Shown here: positions 52,395-60,949 of the stretch, in pieces | How positions within the stretch are numbered: the stretch's first letter is position 1 | Layout: the number at the start of each line of letters is the position of its first letter | Source of the DNA: CAZGCA01 sp964524145 | GTDB taxonomy: Bacteria > Hydrogenedentota > CAZGCA01 | DNA length: 64,000 nt | Assembly: GCA_964524145.1 (NCBI GenBank) | Contig: CAZGCA010000002.1 | Coordinates: forward strand, 77,950-141,949 | Direction of reading: 5' to 3' | Program-made: the position numbers and the translations under genes | Notes under the pieces: model-generated | What the model saw: only the letters and a program-made list of their open reading frames with translations | Told to the model about the DNA's origin: nothing | Databases searched by the model: none

Positions 52395-54236
52395 CTACGC
52401 ACTCTGATGCCTCATCTTCACGCTGGCCGCGACGAGAACAAGCATGACTGCTGCGAATAGACCGATCACCCTGAGTGCCGGGACCTCCGCCCAACTCATC
52501 GGGTCCAGCGGGTCCGTCTCCCATCTAAACTCGTCCGAATTGCTCATACCGTCGCCGTCATAGTCGTTGAACCCATCGGGCACCCCGTCGGGACTGTCCT
52601 GGCTGTCGTTGCCCGTGCTATCGGAGTTAAGCGGGTCGAACGGGTTCTGAATTCCCGGCGCGGCGGGGTCAAGGTCGTACACTTCCTCCCCATCCCATAA
52701 TCCGTCGTTGTCCGAGTCGGGATCAAGATAGTTGGGAAGCCCATCGCTGTCTGCATCACCCAGCACTTCATCGCCATTGGGCAGTCCGTCCCCATCCGAG
52801 TCCGCTTCGGCGTCGAAGGCTTCATCGGCACCTATGTCGAAGCCCGAACCATAAGGACGGGGATCTCCTTCAAAGTCCTCGATTAGACCTTCGACATAGC
52901 ATCCGGCATCGATACACGGAGAACCAGACTGAAGCCTCAAGTCTCCGCCAGGCACATCAACAAAGAGAGGGTTGAGATTGATGTTACCTTCTCCGGTGTA
53001 GCCCCCTCGAACATCGCAGTACGTGACGAGCGGATCGCTGCCGACGGCACCCGAATCGTATATCTCTTCCGGGAAATTGGCCCACAGGATGCAATTAGTC
53101 ACGTGCGTCCATGCATCATAGTTGTAGATTCCGCTGCCATGGCTGCCAGCGTGGTTGCCAAAGATCGTGCAGTTGGTTACTGTAGGAGAGAGCTCCAAGT
53201 TATAGATCGCTCCGCCGTGGTACGTACACGTATTGAGCGAGAATATGCAATTGACAATGGTTGGTGTGGAGAACTCGTTGTACATGCCACCGCCTCTCGA
53301 ATCCGCGGAGTTCCCCGTGAAGATGCAGTTTCTGACGATCGGGGAGGAGTGATTTTGATTGTACATCCCACCCCCCTCATAACGACACGAGTTGTCGCTG
53401 AATGTGCAATTGGTCACCGTGGTCGAAGAGGAATAGTTGCTCATTCCCCCTCCCCATGCATCGGCGTAGTTGCCGAGGAACGTGCAATTGGTCACCGCGG
53501 GTGAGGACTCCTCGTTTCGCATCCCCCCGCCGTGGCCGCCCGCTGAGTTGTCCAAGAACGTACAGTCCGTCACAGCCGATGAGGAACCCCAATTGAACAT
53601 CCCGCCACCGTTGTCTGCTGAGTTGTCCGAGAACGTGCAGTCCCTCACGGCCGGTGATGCCGAGTGGTTGTATATCCCCCCACCGTAAACGTCTGCAAAG
53701 TTGTCCGTGATTGTGCATTCAGCTATTGTATTCGTGTCATCACTGTTGACACAGTAGATGCCGCCTCCGTATCTGTCTTCGTCTGCACCGTCCGCATCGC
53801 CGCCGGTGATTGTGAGACCATCGATGCGAGATTTGGTGATGCCGTCCATGACAACCACATGATACGCGCCGGTGCCATCGATGGTTGTAACACTCACACC
53901 AACGTCTCGCTCCGACAGGTGCGACTCGGTTCCGTTGAACCCACCATAGACGGCCACGCCATCCTTCATCGTAATGGATTCCGTGTAGACGCCGCCGGCC
54001 ACCCAGACTTCCTCGTCGAGGGTATCGGCGTCGTTTATGCCGGCCTGGATGGTCTGATAGGCCGTCGACCACGAGTTGCCGTCCCCACCGGGCGATGCCC
54101 CTTTGTCGACGTACACCGTGGCGAACGATCGCCCTCCAGAGAGCAGCCACAATGCAGACACCAGAAGCGGAAGAAGGCGCGAGAAATGGTACCGTGCTGG
54201 TATCTCAGCGTCATTTGAATGTTGTTTCCGTGTCAT
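52395..54236 (-). CDS. Surface parallel beta-helix protein with Ca-binding repeats and C-terminal anchor
   Basis: A 613-residue exported protein. A signal peptide (FSRLLPLLVSALWLLSGGRS) is followed by a Chlam_PMP/pectate-lyase-like right-handed beta-helix. It has about ten imperfect coils of the CTFSDNSADNGGGMFN type, that is [C/N]TxxxNxAxxxGGG[I/M]xN. Next come thrombospondin type-3 style Asp-rich repeats (DSDGDGLPNGDEV, DPDSDNDGLWDGEE). It ends in a hydrophobic helix and basic tail (VIGLFAAVMLVLVAASVKMRHQ), like a C-terminal sorting signal. ATG 54236 was chosen; ATG 54245 is also in frame. It sits between the M56-CsgG sensor and the CsgG-DUF4384 gene, same strand. Confidence 0.88.
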   Translation of the reverse strand: MTRKQHSNDAEIPARYHFSRLLPLLVSALWLLSGGRSFATVYVDKGASPGGDGNSWSTAYQTIQAGINDADTLDEEVWVAGGVYTESITMKDGVAVYGGFNGTESHLSERDVGVSVTTIDGTGAYHVVVMDGITKSRIDGLTITGGDADGADEDRYGGGIYCVNSDDTNTIAECTITDNFADVYGGGIYNHSASPAVRDCTFSDNSADNGGGMFNWGSSSAVTDCTFLDNSAGGHGGGMRNEESSPAVTNCTFLGNYADAWGGGMSNYSSSTTVTNCTFSDNSCRYEGGGMYNQNHSSPIVRNCIFTGNSADSRGGGMYNEFSTPTIVNCIFSLNTCTYHGGAIYNLELSPTVTNCTIFGNHAGSHGSGIYNYDAWTHVTNCILWANFPEEIYDSGAVGSDPLVTYCDVRGGYTGEGNINLNPLFVDVPGGDLRLQSGSPCIDAGCYVEGLIEDFEGDPRPYGSGFDIGADEAFDAEADSDGDGLPNGDEVLGDADSDGLPNYLDPDSDNDGLWDGEEVYDLDPAAPGIQNPFDPLNSDSTGNDSQDSPDGVPDGFNDYDGDGMSNSDEFRWETDPLDPMSWAEVPALRVIGLFAAVMLVLVAASVKMRHQSA

Positions 54237-54320
54237 GATCCCCATCCTTTCACCTGGAAAACGCATCTCTCTACCGTGTCGACCAGCTCCTTCTCATTTC
54301 GACGGAAATCCCAAACAATG

Positions 54321-56600
54321 CTAGTCTATCTGAACCTCCTTTCGCGAATCTTTGTTATGCTCCCAGTACTCTGCCAACTCTCTGGCGAGTTGCAGCCCCA
54401 GCTCGCCTCCGGCCGTCTTGAGCGCCTTCTTCCCGGCGATGAACTCGCCGACGTCGGCTGCGGAAGCGTGGCGGCTTGCGGCGGCTGCGATCGCCTCGGT
54501 GTCGGTATCGATAGCTTTTACCTCGACACGCGCCTTGCACGATCTGAACCCGTAGTTCTCGCCCACGTACTCGCTGAACGCCTCGCCCATGATGAATATG
54601 TCGGCGTTCTCTTTCATCTTCTCGAGCCTGCTGTCGTGCAGGATGTCCGAAACGCTGCGGAAACCCTGGGTGACGCGAATCTCGGTTCCGGCGCCCTCCT
54701 CGGTTCTGCCGTGGAATACGTTGAGCCACCATCTGGACGGCTGCCGCTTCATGAACGTCGAGACGTCAACAACGCGGAACCCCACGCGCGACAGTACGGA
54801 GATGAGCTCGTTTTCCCCGGCGGGATCGGGAACCCATGTACCGAGGTGCGATTCGGGCACGCGCACGGTCACGGTCGGCAGATCTTTCTTCGCCAGCAGG
54901 TTTCGCAGCCTTTCTATCTCGGCGTCCCAGGGAGATTCTTCCGGCGACCCGGCACGAGTTGGTGCAAAGGTCCCGAGACGAGTGACGATCTCGTCACTGG
55001 TTATGTCGGCCAGCGTGAGAAGCCCGTCGGACTCTTTGCTGGTAACACGGAGCGCTGCGACCTCGGTTGTCTGCGTGTCGATCAGCTTCGCTGTCACGAC
55101 CCACTCCGACCCGAGCTTCATCAACTTTCCGACAACGAAGATTCGCGCACCGACTATCTTGCCAACGTCAGTTGCCGTTGCCGGGTCCACGAGGCCGGTC
55201 TGGCTCAGTTTCAACTCTTCGAGGGCCTTGTCAAGCTTCTCTCTGTCCACCAGGCGCAGGCCCGGCTCGTCGGCGAGCCGCGCCGCAACCAGTTCGTGCA
55301 TCTGTGCGCTCGCCTCACCGAGCGTTTCGCGTGACCCAACGCCGCTGAATTCGACCAAAGCGATCCCCACACCGTCCTGTCCTCCGACAGCATCGCTGGC
55401 CGTGTCGTCTTTCACCTCTTCCGTCTCGAGGGCTGCGGGCGTCTGCCCGGACTTCTCGAAGTCTTCACGCACGCTCTTAGAAGCCAATGGCCTTTCTTGC
55501 ACACGTCCTGGGAGCGTCGTCTTCTCGGATGTATCGCTCCTGGCGTCGGTCAGGGCGAGGGAGCCCACTACTGCGAGCACGATAACGGCGAAGGCCGACG
55601 ACCGATACGACCCTCTCTTGAATAACGCTATCATGGTGATCCTCCTCTTGAGCTGCGATCTGTCCTCGAGTATTGCTGCCATGCCGGGCATACGGCGCGG
55701 TTGGGAAAAGCGTTCCAGAAGGTTGACGATTGTGCGACCGTACTCCTGGGACTCCCCCGGCTGGGTGTGTGAAAGCGCCAGCGCGTCACAGGCGAGCTCG
55801 CGGTCGGTCCGCATGCGGTGGAACGCGTACCAGATGAGCGGGTTGAACCAGTGCATGACCTGAAGAACCGCTGTGACCCAGTTGACAACAATGTCGTGGC
55901 GTTTGATGTGCGCCACCTCGTGCAGGAACACGAACCGCAACTCTTCAAGACTGAGCGTCTCGATCATCCCTTCCGGCAGGAGCAGACGTGGTCTGACGAA
56001 GCCCAGCAGCGCCGGGCTCTTCACCTTGGGAGTCTGGACGACCGCCAGAAACGTCCGGACGCCAATCTCCGCCTTGCACCCTTCGAGAAGATCGAGGATC
56101 TTCTGGTCGGTCACCGGACGTTCTCGACCGACCTTCGCCAGGAGACCGATGTTTCCCGCCGAGGCGTAGACCGCCAGAGTCAACGCTCCGGCCAACCATA
56201 CTATCGACAGGATCTCAAATGGGGGTGCAGAGCGCTTGCGTGGCGCTCGAATCGGGATGTCTTCGACGGCCATCGGCGCCGCTGTTACCGAGTCGGCGGG
56301 TGCCTCGAGCGCCGGCGGCGCAACTGCATCGTCCCCCCGTACGTTGGCCGGAGCAAACACCGCTACGACGCGTTGCGCAACCGGCACCAGATTGAATATG
56401 CTCGTCCTACTCTCAGGGGCCCAGGGTGCCACCAACCGCACCAACAGAAGCAGCCAGAGATAGTAGTGCCACCTGACTGCCAGCTTGCGCTGCAGCAACG
56501 CCTTCACAAGCAGGACAAGGCAGACCAGTACGCTTGCCTGCAGCGACGCGCGCAGAAGCCAGTTGAAGAACTCAGATAGCTGTGCAGCGAACGTTCCCAT
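54321..56600 (-). CDS. M56 (BlaR1-like) metalloprotease with C-terminal CsgG-like domain
   Basis: A 759-residue sensor protease. The membrane part of BlaR1 type has HEVAH at 227-231 (FVFLHEVAHIKRHD) and FNPLIWYAFHRMRTDRELAC. After a helix (AFAVIVLAVVGSLAL) and a linker comes a CsgG-like domain (VGIALVEFSGVGSRETLG, GLRLVDREKLDKALEELKL, ATDVGKIVGARIFVVGKL). A second alpha/beta region follows (GFRVVDVSTFMKRQP, ADIFIMGEAFSEYVG). There is no penicillin-binding domain. ATG 56600 has GGGAGG spaced 6 nt; an ATG at 56606 overlaps the blaI stop as ATGA. It presumably cleaves the BlaI just upstream. Confidence 0.9.
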   Translation of the reverse strand: MGTFAAQLSEFFNWLLRASLQASVLVCLVLLVKALLQRKLAVRWHYYLWLLLLVRLVAPWAPESRTSIFNLVPVAQRVVAVFAPANVRGDDAVAPPALEAPADSVTAAPMAVEDIPIRAPRKRSAPPFEILSIVWLAGALTLAVYASAGNIGLLAKVGRERPVTDQKILDLLEGCKAEIGVRTFLAVVQTPKVKSPALLGFVRPRLLLPEGMIETLSLEELRFVFLHEVAHIKRHDIVVNWVTAVLQVMHWFNPLIWYAFHRMRTDRELACDALALSHTQPGESQEYGRTIVNLLERFSQPRRMPGMAAILEDRSQLKRRITMIALFKRGSYRSSAFAVIVLAVVGSLALTDARSDTSEKTTLPGRVQERPLASKSVREDFEKSGQTPAALETEEVKDDTASDAVGGQDGVGIALVEFSGVGSRETLGEASAQMHELVAARLADEPGLRLVDREKLDKALEELKLSQTGLVDPATATDVGKIVGARIFVVGKLMKLGSEWVVTAKLIDTQTTEVAALRVTSKESDGLLTLADITSDEIVTRLGTFAPTRAGSPEESPWDAEIERLRNLLAKKDLPTVTVRVPESHLGTWVPDPAGENELISVLSRVGFRVVDVSTFMKRQPSRWWLNVFHGRTEEGAGTEIRVTQGFRSVSDILHDSRLEKMKENADIFIMGEAFSEYVGENYGFRSCKARVEVKAIDTDTEAIAAAASRHASAADVGEFIAGKKALKTAGGELGLQLARELAEYWEHNKDSRKEVQID

Positions 56601-56602
56601 TT

Positions 56603-56977
56603 TCATCCTCCCCTTTCGTCTAGAATGCGCCTGACCTCGGCGATCTCCTCTGATGACAGTTCCTCCTCCTTGAGGAAGTTGGCGAGCATCGGTACGAGCG
56701 CACCGCCGTACACTCGCCTCAGGAACGAGCGGCTTTCCGCCATCACGCATTCGGACTCCCCAACAAGCGGGTAGTAGTGGTACGCCCTGCCTCTCTTCTT
56801 GAAGCCAAGCGCCTTCTTTTTCGCAAGCCTGTTAAGCAAGGTCTTTATGGTCTTGGGTTGCCAGGTCGTCGTAGAGGCCAGGGCCTTGACCACTTCATTT
56901 GCCGTGCATGGCGCGTCCGCCCACACCACCCTCATGACCTGCCATTCCGCTTCCGAGATTCTTGGTACTCCCTTCAT
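56603..56977 (-). CDS. blaI: BlaI/MecI-type transcriptional repressor, second copy
   Basis: A 124-residue winged-helix repressor: PRISEAEWQVMRVVWAD at the start, WQPKTIKTLLNRLAKKKALG as recognition helix, YHYYPLVGESECV, and LKEEELSSEEIAEVRRIL for dimerisation. It is closer to classical MecI/BlaI than the copy at 47512. ATG 56977 has AAGGAGG upstream. Two perfect operators lie in its promoter, and the stop overlaps the M56 gene. It should control the M56-CsgG gene and possibly the downstream surface genes. Confidence 0.93.
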   Translation of the reverse strand: MKGVPRISEAEWQVMRVVWADAPCTANEVVKALASTTTWQPKTIKTLLNRLAKKKALGFKKRGRAYHYYPLVGESECVMAESRSFLRRVYGGALVPMLANFLKEEELSSEEIAEVRRILDERGG

Positions 56978-56992
56978 GCCGTGCCTCCTTAG

Positions 56993-57006
56993 ATTACAGC
57001 CGTAAT
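56993..57006. promoter_or_regulatory. BlaI operator 1 of the CsgG cassette
   Basis: Perfect inverted repeat ATTAC-N4-GTAAT, close to the classical BlaI/MecI operator (ATTACA..TGTAAT). It lies between the -10 box and the ribosome binding site. Confidence 0.75.
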
Positions 57007-57010
57007 ACAT

Positions 57011-57041
57011 ATAGTATTACATAAGTAATCTAAAATGTCAA
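57011..57041 (-). promoter_or_regulatory. Promoter of second blaI
   Basis: On the minus strand, TTGACA (57041-57036). The -10 is either TACTAT (57016-57011, 19-nt spacer) or TAATAC (57019-57014, 16-nt spacer). Operator 2 fills the spacer. Confidence 0.65.
57016..57029. promoter_or_regulatory. BlaI operator 2 of the CsgG cassette
   Basis: Second perfect ATTAC-N4-GTAAT repeat, 23 bp centre-to-centre from operator 1 and between the promoter boxes, where a bound dimer would block RNA polymerase. Confidence 0.75.
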
Positions 57042-57193
57042 GCGAAAAACGATTGTCTCTGTCAACGCTACGGCGGTGGGCTCACCGTTACGAAGAATGC
57101 TCCGGTTGACATCTTTGGGAGGATGCTGACATAATAGAATTCGGCCTTTCGGGGGAAGAGCCCGGGTTTGGCATGTCGAAGGACGAGGGATAG

Positions 57194-58225
57194 GTGATCT
57201 CGGTTATAATCCCGACGCATAACAGCGAGGGGACCATTGAGGCAACACTGCGCTCCGTGAAGGCAACGGAATACAGTCCCCTTGAAATCATTGTCGTTGA
57301 TGACGCGTCGGAAGACCGTACGGTGGAAATTGCGCGTCGCCATGCTGAGGTCGTGCTGGCCTTGGATCACCAACGAGGCCCGGCTGCTGCGCGTAACTTC
57401 GCGGCGAAACGCGCTCGGGGTGATGTGCTTCTGTTCATGGACTCCGACGTTCTGATCCCCGAAGACCTGATCGCGACCATGGGAACCATGCTCGACCAGG
57501 ACGCAGACCTTGCCGGCACCGCATCAATTACGTCAACCACCCCGCTCAACCCGGGCTTCTTCGCACAGTTCTGCGCGTTGCAGGAAGGGTATGCGATATG
57601 CGATTACGTGGGCGAGGATCCGGAAAACCTTCCTCCCGACGACTTCAGGAAGTTCGCCTATATCACCACCCGCTGCGGCAGTGTCAGGAAACACATTTTC
57701 GAGGAGCTGGGTGGGTTCGACGAACGGTATACCGTCCCCAGTATCGATGATATGGAGTTCAGCACCCGCTTCTTGCGCAAGCATCACTTTCTCCTGGTCG
57801 CGTCGCCGGCCATCTCCCATCAATGGCCTATTCGTCCGGCCCGCATCCTTTTCCGGTACTTTCGGAACGCCTATCTCTGGAGCGCCACGATCTTCCCTCG
57901 CGATCTGGAATTCAACGAAGGAATCCAAACGCGCAGACGCGCCTTTACGAGTCTGCTTGCTCTCGCTTCGCTGGCGGCGCTTGCTGGAAGCATCTTGTTT
58001 CGACCGCTGCAGTACGGATTTGCCCTGCTGGTTCTGTGCTATCTGTGGGGTACGCGCACCCAATTCCGATACTGGGTCGAGCACCTCAACCTGTGGTTCG
58101 CTCTTCGGGCAAGCGTGTTCCTCTATTTCAGCAACATTGTCATCGCTGCGGGGGGCCTTACAGGCCTGGTGGTCGGATTCGCAAGAAAGGTGAAGAATGC
58201 TCGCGCGGGCAAGAGCAATCGGTAG
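57194..58225 (+). CDS. Family 2 glycosyltransferase, membrane-associated
   Basis: A 343-residue GT-A fold enzyme. ISVIIPTHNSEGTIEATL and VVDDASEDRTVEIA form the nucleotide-sugar site, MDSDV supplies the DxD metal site (Asp83/Asp85), and GGFDERYTVPSIDDMEFSTR holds the acceptor-side acid. Two hydrophobic segments near the C-terminus (LLALASLAALAGSILF, SNIVIAAGGLTGLVVGF) suggest membrane attachment. The start is GTG 57194. It overlaps the radical SAM gene by 29 nt, so the two probably modify one product. Confidence 0.9.
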   Translation: MISVIIPTHNSEGTIEATLRSVKATEYSPLEIIVVDDASEDRTVEIARRHAEVVLALDHQRGPAAARNFAAKRARGDVLLFMDSDVLIPEDLIATMGTMLDQDADLAGTASITSTTPLNPGFFAQFCALQEGYAICDYVGEDPENLPPDDFRKFAYITTRCGSVRKHIFEELGGFDERYTVPSIDDMEFSTRFLRKHHFLLVASPAISHQWPIRPARILFRYFRNAYLWSATIFPRDLEFNEGIQTRRRAFTSLLALASLAALAGSILFRPLQYGFALLVLCYLWGTRTQFRYWVEHLNLWFALRASVFLYFSNIVIAAGGLTGLVVGFARKVKNARAGKSNR

Positions 58226-59360
58226 ACTCCTGTCGGCGGCTTTTCGGCGCAAGCGGCTCTCCTACCTGGTCTGGTTTGTGACGGCCCGGTGCAACGCTCG
58301 CTGCAAGATGTGTTTCTACTGGCGGCGACTCGAAGAAGGGTCAGCAAGCTCCGAGTTGAGCATCGACGAAATACGAGCGATCTCAGACACGTTGGGACCC
58401 TTGTTCCAAATAGTCGTTTCGGGCGGGGAGCCTTTTCTGCGCGATGATTTGCCGCAGATGGCGGCACACTGGCACAGAGTAAACAGGATCGCCGTGCTGT
58501 CGATACCGACCAACGCTCTGATGCCCGAGCGCATTGTCCCGATGGTTGATGAGATCTCCGCTCGGCTCGCGCCGGTTGCTGTACGGATCAACATCTCGCT
58601 CGACGGCATAGGTGCGCTTCACGATGAGATTCGGGGAGTGCCTGGCGGCTACGAAAAGACGATTAAGACCCTCGAAGGTCTCAAAACGCTGAAAACAGCC
58701 CACGCTAACCTTGCGGTCAACATCAACAGCGTGCTCAGTAGCTACAATCGCGACCACATCGCTGACGTGGCTGAGCACGTTGTCAACGAGCTTCGTCCTG
58801 ATCTGTATACCATTGGCCGGCTGCGAGGGGAATCGCCCGACCCGAAGGCTGCCGACGTGACGGTCGAAGACTACGCTCGCGCGTCCGCTCTGCTGCGCAG
58901 GCTTGAGAAGGCGTGCCACGGAGAACGCTACTTCTTCCACTCTTTTGGTGGGAGTGTGAACCGATTGATGAGAGACCTCGTTGAGGAGACGGAGCGCAGG
59001 CGTGCTATGATCGTTCCCTGTCCGGCGGGAACCAAACTCCTCGTAATTGACGAAGTGGGAAACGTCTATCCTTGCGAGATGCTTCAGCATCTCATGGACA
59101 CAGGCCAGGTCGATGTGCTGCCGGAGCCGGGCGCGGTAATGGGTTCTCTGCGCGAGTTCGATTGTGATATGTCACGGCTGCTCAACAGCGAGAGGGCGCG
59201 ACGAATTGCAGCCTTCATCAAGGACGAAAGATGTTGGTGCACGTATGAGTGTGCTATTCTGGCGGGTGTTCTACTCAATCCACACTGCTATCCGATGTTG
59301 GCAAAGGGCATTCTGGGAAGGCAATCCGTCGCCGCTGATTCGTCTATGCCAAAGGGCTGA
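58197..59360 (+). CDS. Radical SAM protein with SPASM-like C-terminal cysteines
   Basis: A 387-residue radical SAM enzyme. The cluster motif is Cys32-x3-Cys36-x2-Cys39 in TARCNARCKMCFYW; GGEPF at 76-80 binds SAM. The C-terminal part has CPAGTKLLVIDEVGNVYPC and later CWCTYEC, as in SPASM/twitch enzymes that bind auxiliary clusters. Substrate unknown. ATG 58197 lies inside the end of the glycosyltransferase gene. Pairs of this kind occur in lipid, glycan or peptide modification loci. Confidence 0.88.
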   Translation: MLARARAIGRLLSAAFRRKRLSYLVWFVTARCNARCKMCFYWRRLEEGSASSELSIDEIRAISDTLGPLFQIVVSGGEPFLRDDLPQMAAHWHRVNRIAVLSIPTNALMPERIVPMVDEISARLAPVAVRINISLDGIGALHDEIRGVPGGYEKTIKTLEGLKTLKTAHANLAVNINSVLSSYNRDHIADVAEHVVNELRPDLYTIGRLRGESPDPKAADVTVEDYARASALLRRLEKACHGERYFFHSFGGSVNRLMRDLVEETERRRAMIVPCPAGTKLLVIDEVGNVYPCEMLQHLMDTGQVDVLPEPGAVMGSLREFDCDMSRLLNSERARRIAAFIKDERCWCTYECAILAGVLLNPHCYPMLAKGILGRQSVAADSSMPKG

Positions 59361-59480
59361 TCCAAACAGCGAACGCCAACGGCCACGATCTTGCTATTCG
59401 GCCCCAATCCCCGCTGTATCTACCATCTGAAAGCCTTCTGCCGACCGATTGCCTGAACAGGAAACGGTCCTCTCCTTGTA

Positions 59481-59535
59481 GAAAAAGGCGAGCTCACTCT
59501 TGCAAGCAAGCTCGCCTCTCTAGGTTACTAACCTA
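59481..59535 (-). terminator. Rho-independent terminator of the secreted protein gene
   Basis: Arms AGGCGAGCT (59486-59494) and AGCTCGCCT (59509-59517). On the minus strand the stem is followed by TTTTTC, a good terminator for the gene ending at 59595. An extra small dyad TAGGTT-ACT-AACCTA (59521-59535) lies beside it. It may also stop plus-strand transcription from the radical SAM gene. Confidence 0.75.
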
Positions 59536-59594
59536 GACGTACGTCACGATATGGTACCGTTTCCGAACGGAAACACGCTCAAGCCGCCAGATCA

Positions 59595-60206
59595 TCACGG
59601 CCTGAACAACGGTGCCTGCTCCGTCGATTGGTCATCCCGCGCGAAGCCACTCCACGAAAACACGCGGATTGCACCAGCCAGCTCGGCATCTGGGGTCGCC
59701 GTCTCGAAGACAGCACCGCCGTTGGCGCCGCCACCGCCGTTGTTGACGAAGAACTTATTCACGCCCTGAATCTGAACGGCCTTCGGGAACAAAGGCGTAC
59801 CGTAATTGTCTGGCAACTCCGCCCCGGGAGTGGTTTCGGCAAACGGGTCCCTACGTACCGGACGGCCAACGACTGACTGCTTCACACCGATCTCGAACGT
59901 GTTCGGTGTCGGAGTGGCATCCACTCCGAGCTGGTCCGTGTACGTCACGGCGACAACCGCCGTCGCCGTCCCGATGTTGCTCAGGGCAATGAACGTCGCC
60001 TGACCACGGTAACCCCACGTGTCCCTGTCATACTGAGCGTCGAAGCACACTGAAGCACTAGCCGGTACCGGAGCCTGGGGTGTGAACTCGGGGCCCATCA
60101 ACGTTCCGGCGTCACTGAAGAACGGCGCTATCAGTGTTGACGCGCTCGCGGGTACCGTTACGGCACCTATTGCTATCGCAACGAGTAACACTAAAGCTTT
60201 CTTCAA
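59595..60206 (-). CDS. Unrecognised secreted protein, TTG start
   Basis: A 203-residue exported protein that I do not recognise. After the signal peptide (ALVLLVAIAIGAVTVPASAS) the mature part begins TLIAPFFSDAGTL. It contains a likely Ig-like strand set (FIALSNIGTATAVVAVTYTD) and a Gly-rich stretch (FVNNGGGGANGGAVFE). TTG 60206 was chosen because a near-perfect anti-16S match, AAAGGAGGTGA, lies 5 nt upstream; a GTG at 60215 is within that Shine-Dalgarno. It has its own promoter (60414-60442), a leader of about 200 nt and a terminator, so it is a single-gene unit, probably well expressed. Confidence 0.65.
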   Translation of the reverse strand: MKKALVLLVAIAIGAVTVPASASTLIAPFFSDAGTLMGPEFTPQAPVPASASVCFDAQYDRDTWGYRGQATFIALSNIGTATAVVAVTYTDQLGVDATPTPNTFEIGVKQSVVGRPVRRDPFAETTPGAELPDNYGTPLFPKAVQIQGVNKFFVNNGGGGANGGAVFETATPDAELAGAIRVFSWSGFARDDQSTEQAPLFRP

Positions 60207-60581
60207 ATTCTTCACCTCCTTTCTCTCCTATGTATGGGAGTTCGTTATTATTGGTTCCGTGCCTCACCTCCTTCCCCGTTGGTAAGGTACATGGAAGCTC
60301 AACTGTATTCGTTTAGGGTTTCTTAGTGATATGTCCTTCCCACTCGCAGTCTCCGTCCCCGTGTCTTTCTATCCCGTGCGTATGACCTGAAACTGTTCCT
60401 AAATCCAACTAAGAATATAGCACAACTCCACCGCATTGTCAAGCACTTTTTTTGGCCCTTGTAAAGCGCGGTGGCACAACCTGTTACGACCCGACCCCGG
60501 GAAGGGAGCGGCGGTCAAAAAACGCAATTTCGGCCCGTTTTAACCGATCTCCGGCCACAGGGCTACCCTGGCGCCAGCCTC
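60207..60581. other. Long 5' leader and promoter region of the secreted protein gene
   Basis: The leader (about 60207-60407) contains two Shine-Dalgarno-like sites on the minus strand: GGGAAGGAGGTGAGGCACGG about 60 nt before the start, and the one used at the start codon. No known riboswitch was recognised. Upstream of the promoter there is only debris leading into a sulfatase fragment. Confidence 0.5.
60414..60442 (-). promoter_or_regulatory. Sigma70-type promoter of the secreted protein gene
   Basis: On the minus strand, TTGACA (60442-60437), a 17-nt spacer and TATATT (60419-60414). Confidence 0.8.
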
Positions 60582-60872
60582 GAATGGATTAGAAAGTATG
60601 GAATGTTGCCGTTCTTCCTGTTCATGCACACGTACCAGCCGCACGCTCCGTATTCGCCTCCCGGACGATTTGCCGCCATCTTCGACACCGACTACGCGGG
60701 CCCGGTAGGCAAGACCGCCTATAGCCCCGCAGTGGATGGGTTCTCCGATGCGGACAAGGTCCATATTGAGGCATTGTATGATGGCGAGATAGCCTACACC
60801 GACGAGGTTGTCGGCACGTTCCAGGACAAGCTTCGCCGGATGCACGTGCTGGACAATACCGTTCACGAATAA
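60582..60872 (+). pseudogene. Internal fragment of a sulfatase gene
   Basis: The frame reads LPFFLFMHTYQPHAPYSPP, HIEALYDGEIAYTDEVVG and HVLDNTVHE before a stop. This is the middle of a sulfatase, just before the conserved SDHGE metal motif, which is missing. Neither the N-terminus nor the C-terminus is present nearby in frame. Confidence 0.75.
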
Positions 60873-60949
60873 CCCGGCAAAGCTGGGTCGGGTGCCCGCA
60901 ACCACACATCGTGGGAGCCGATGCAGGTAGTCGAGCCCCCCAGACCTGA

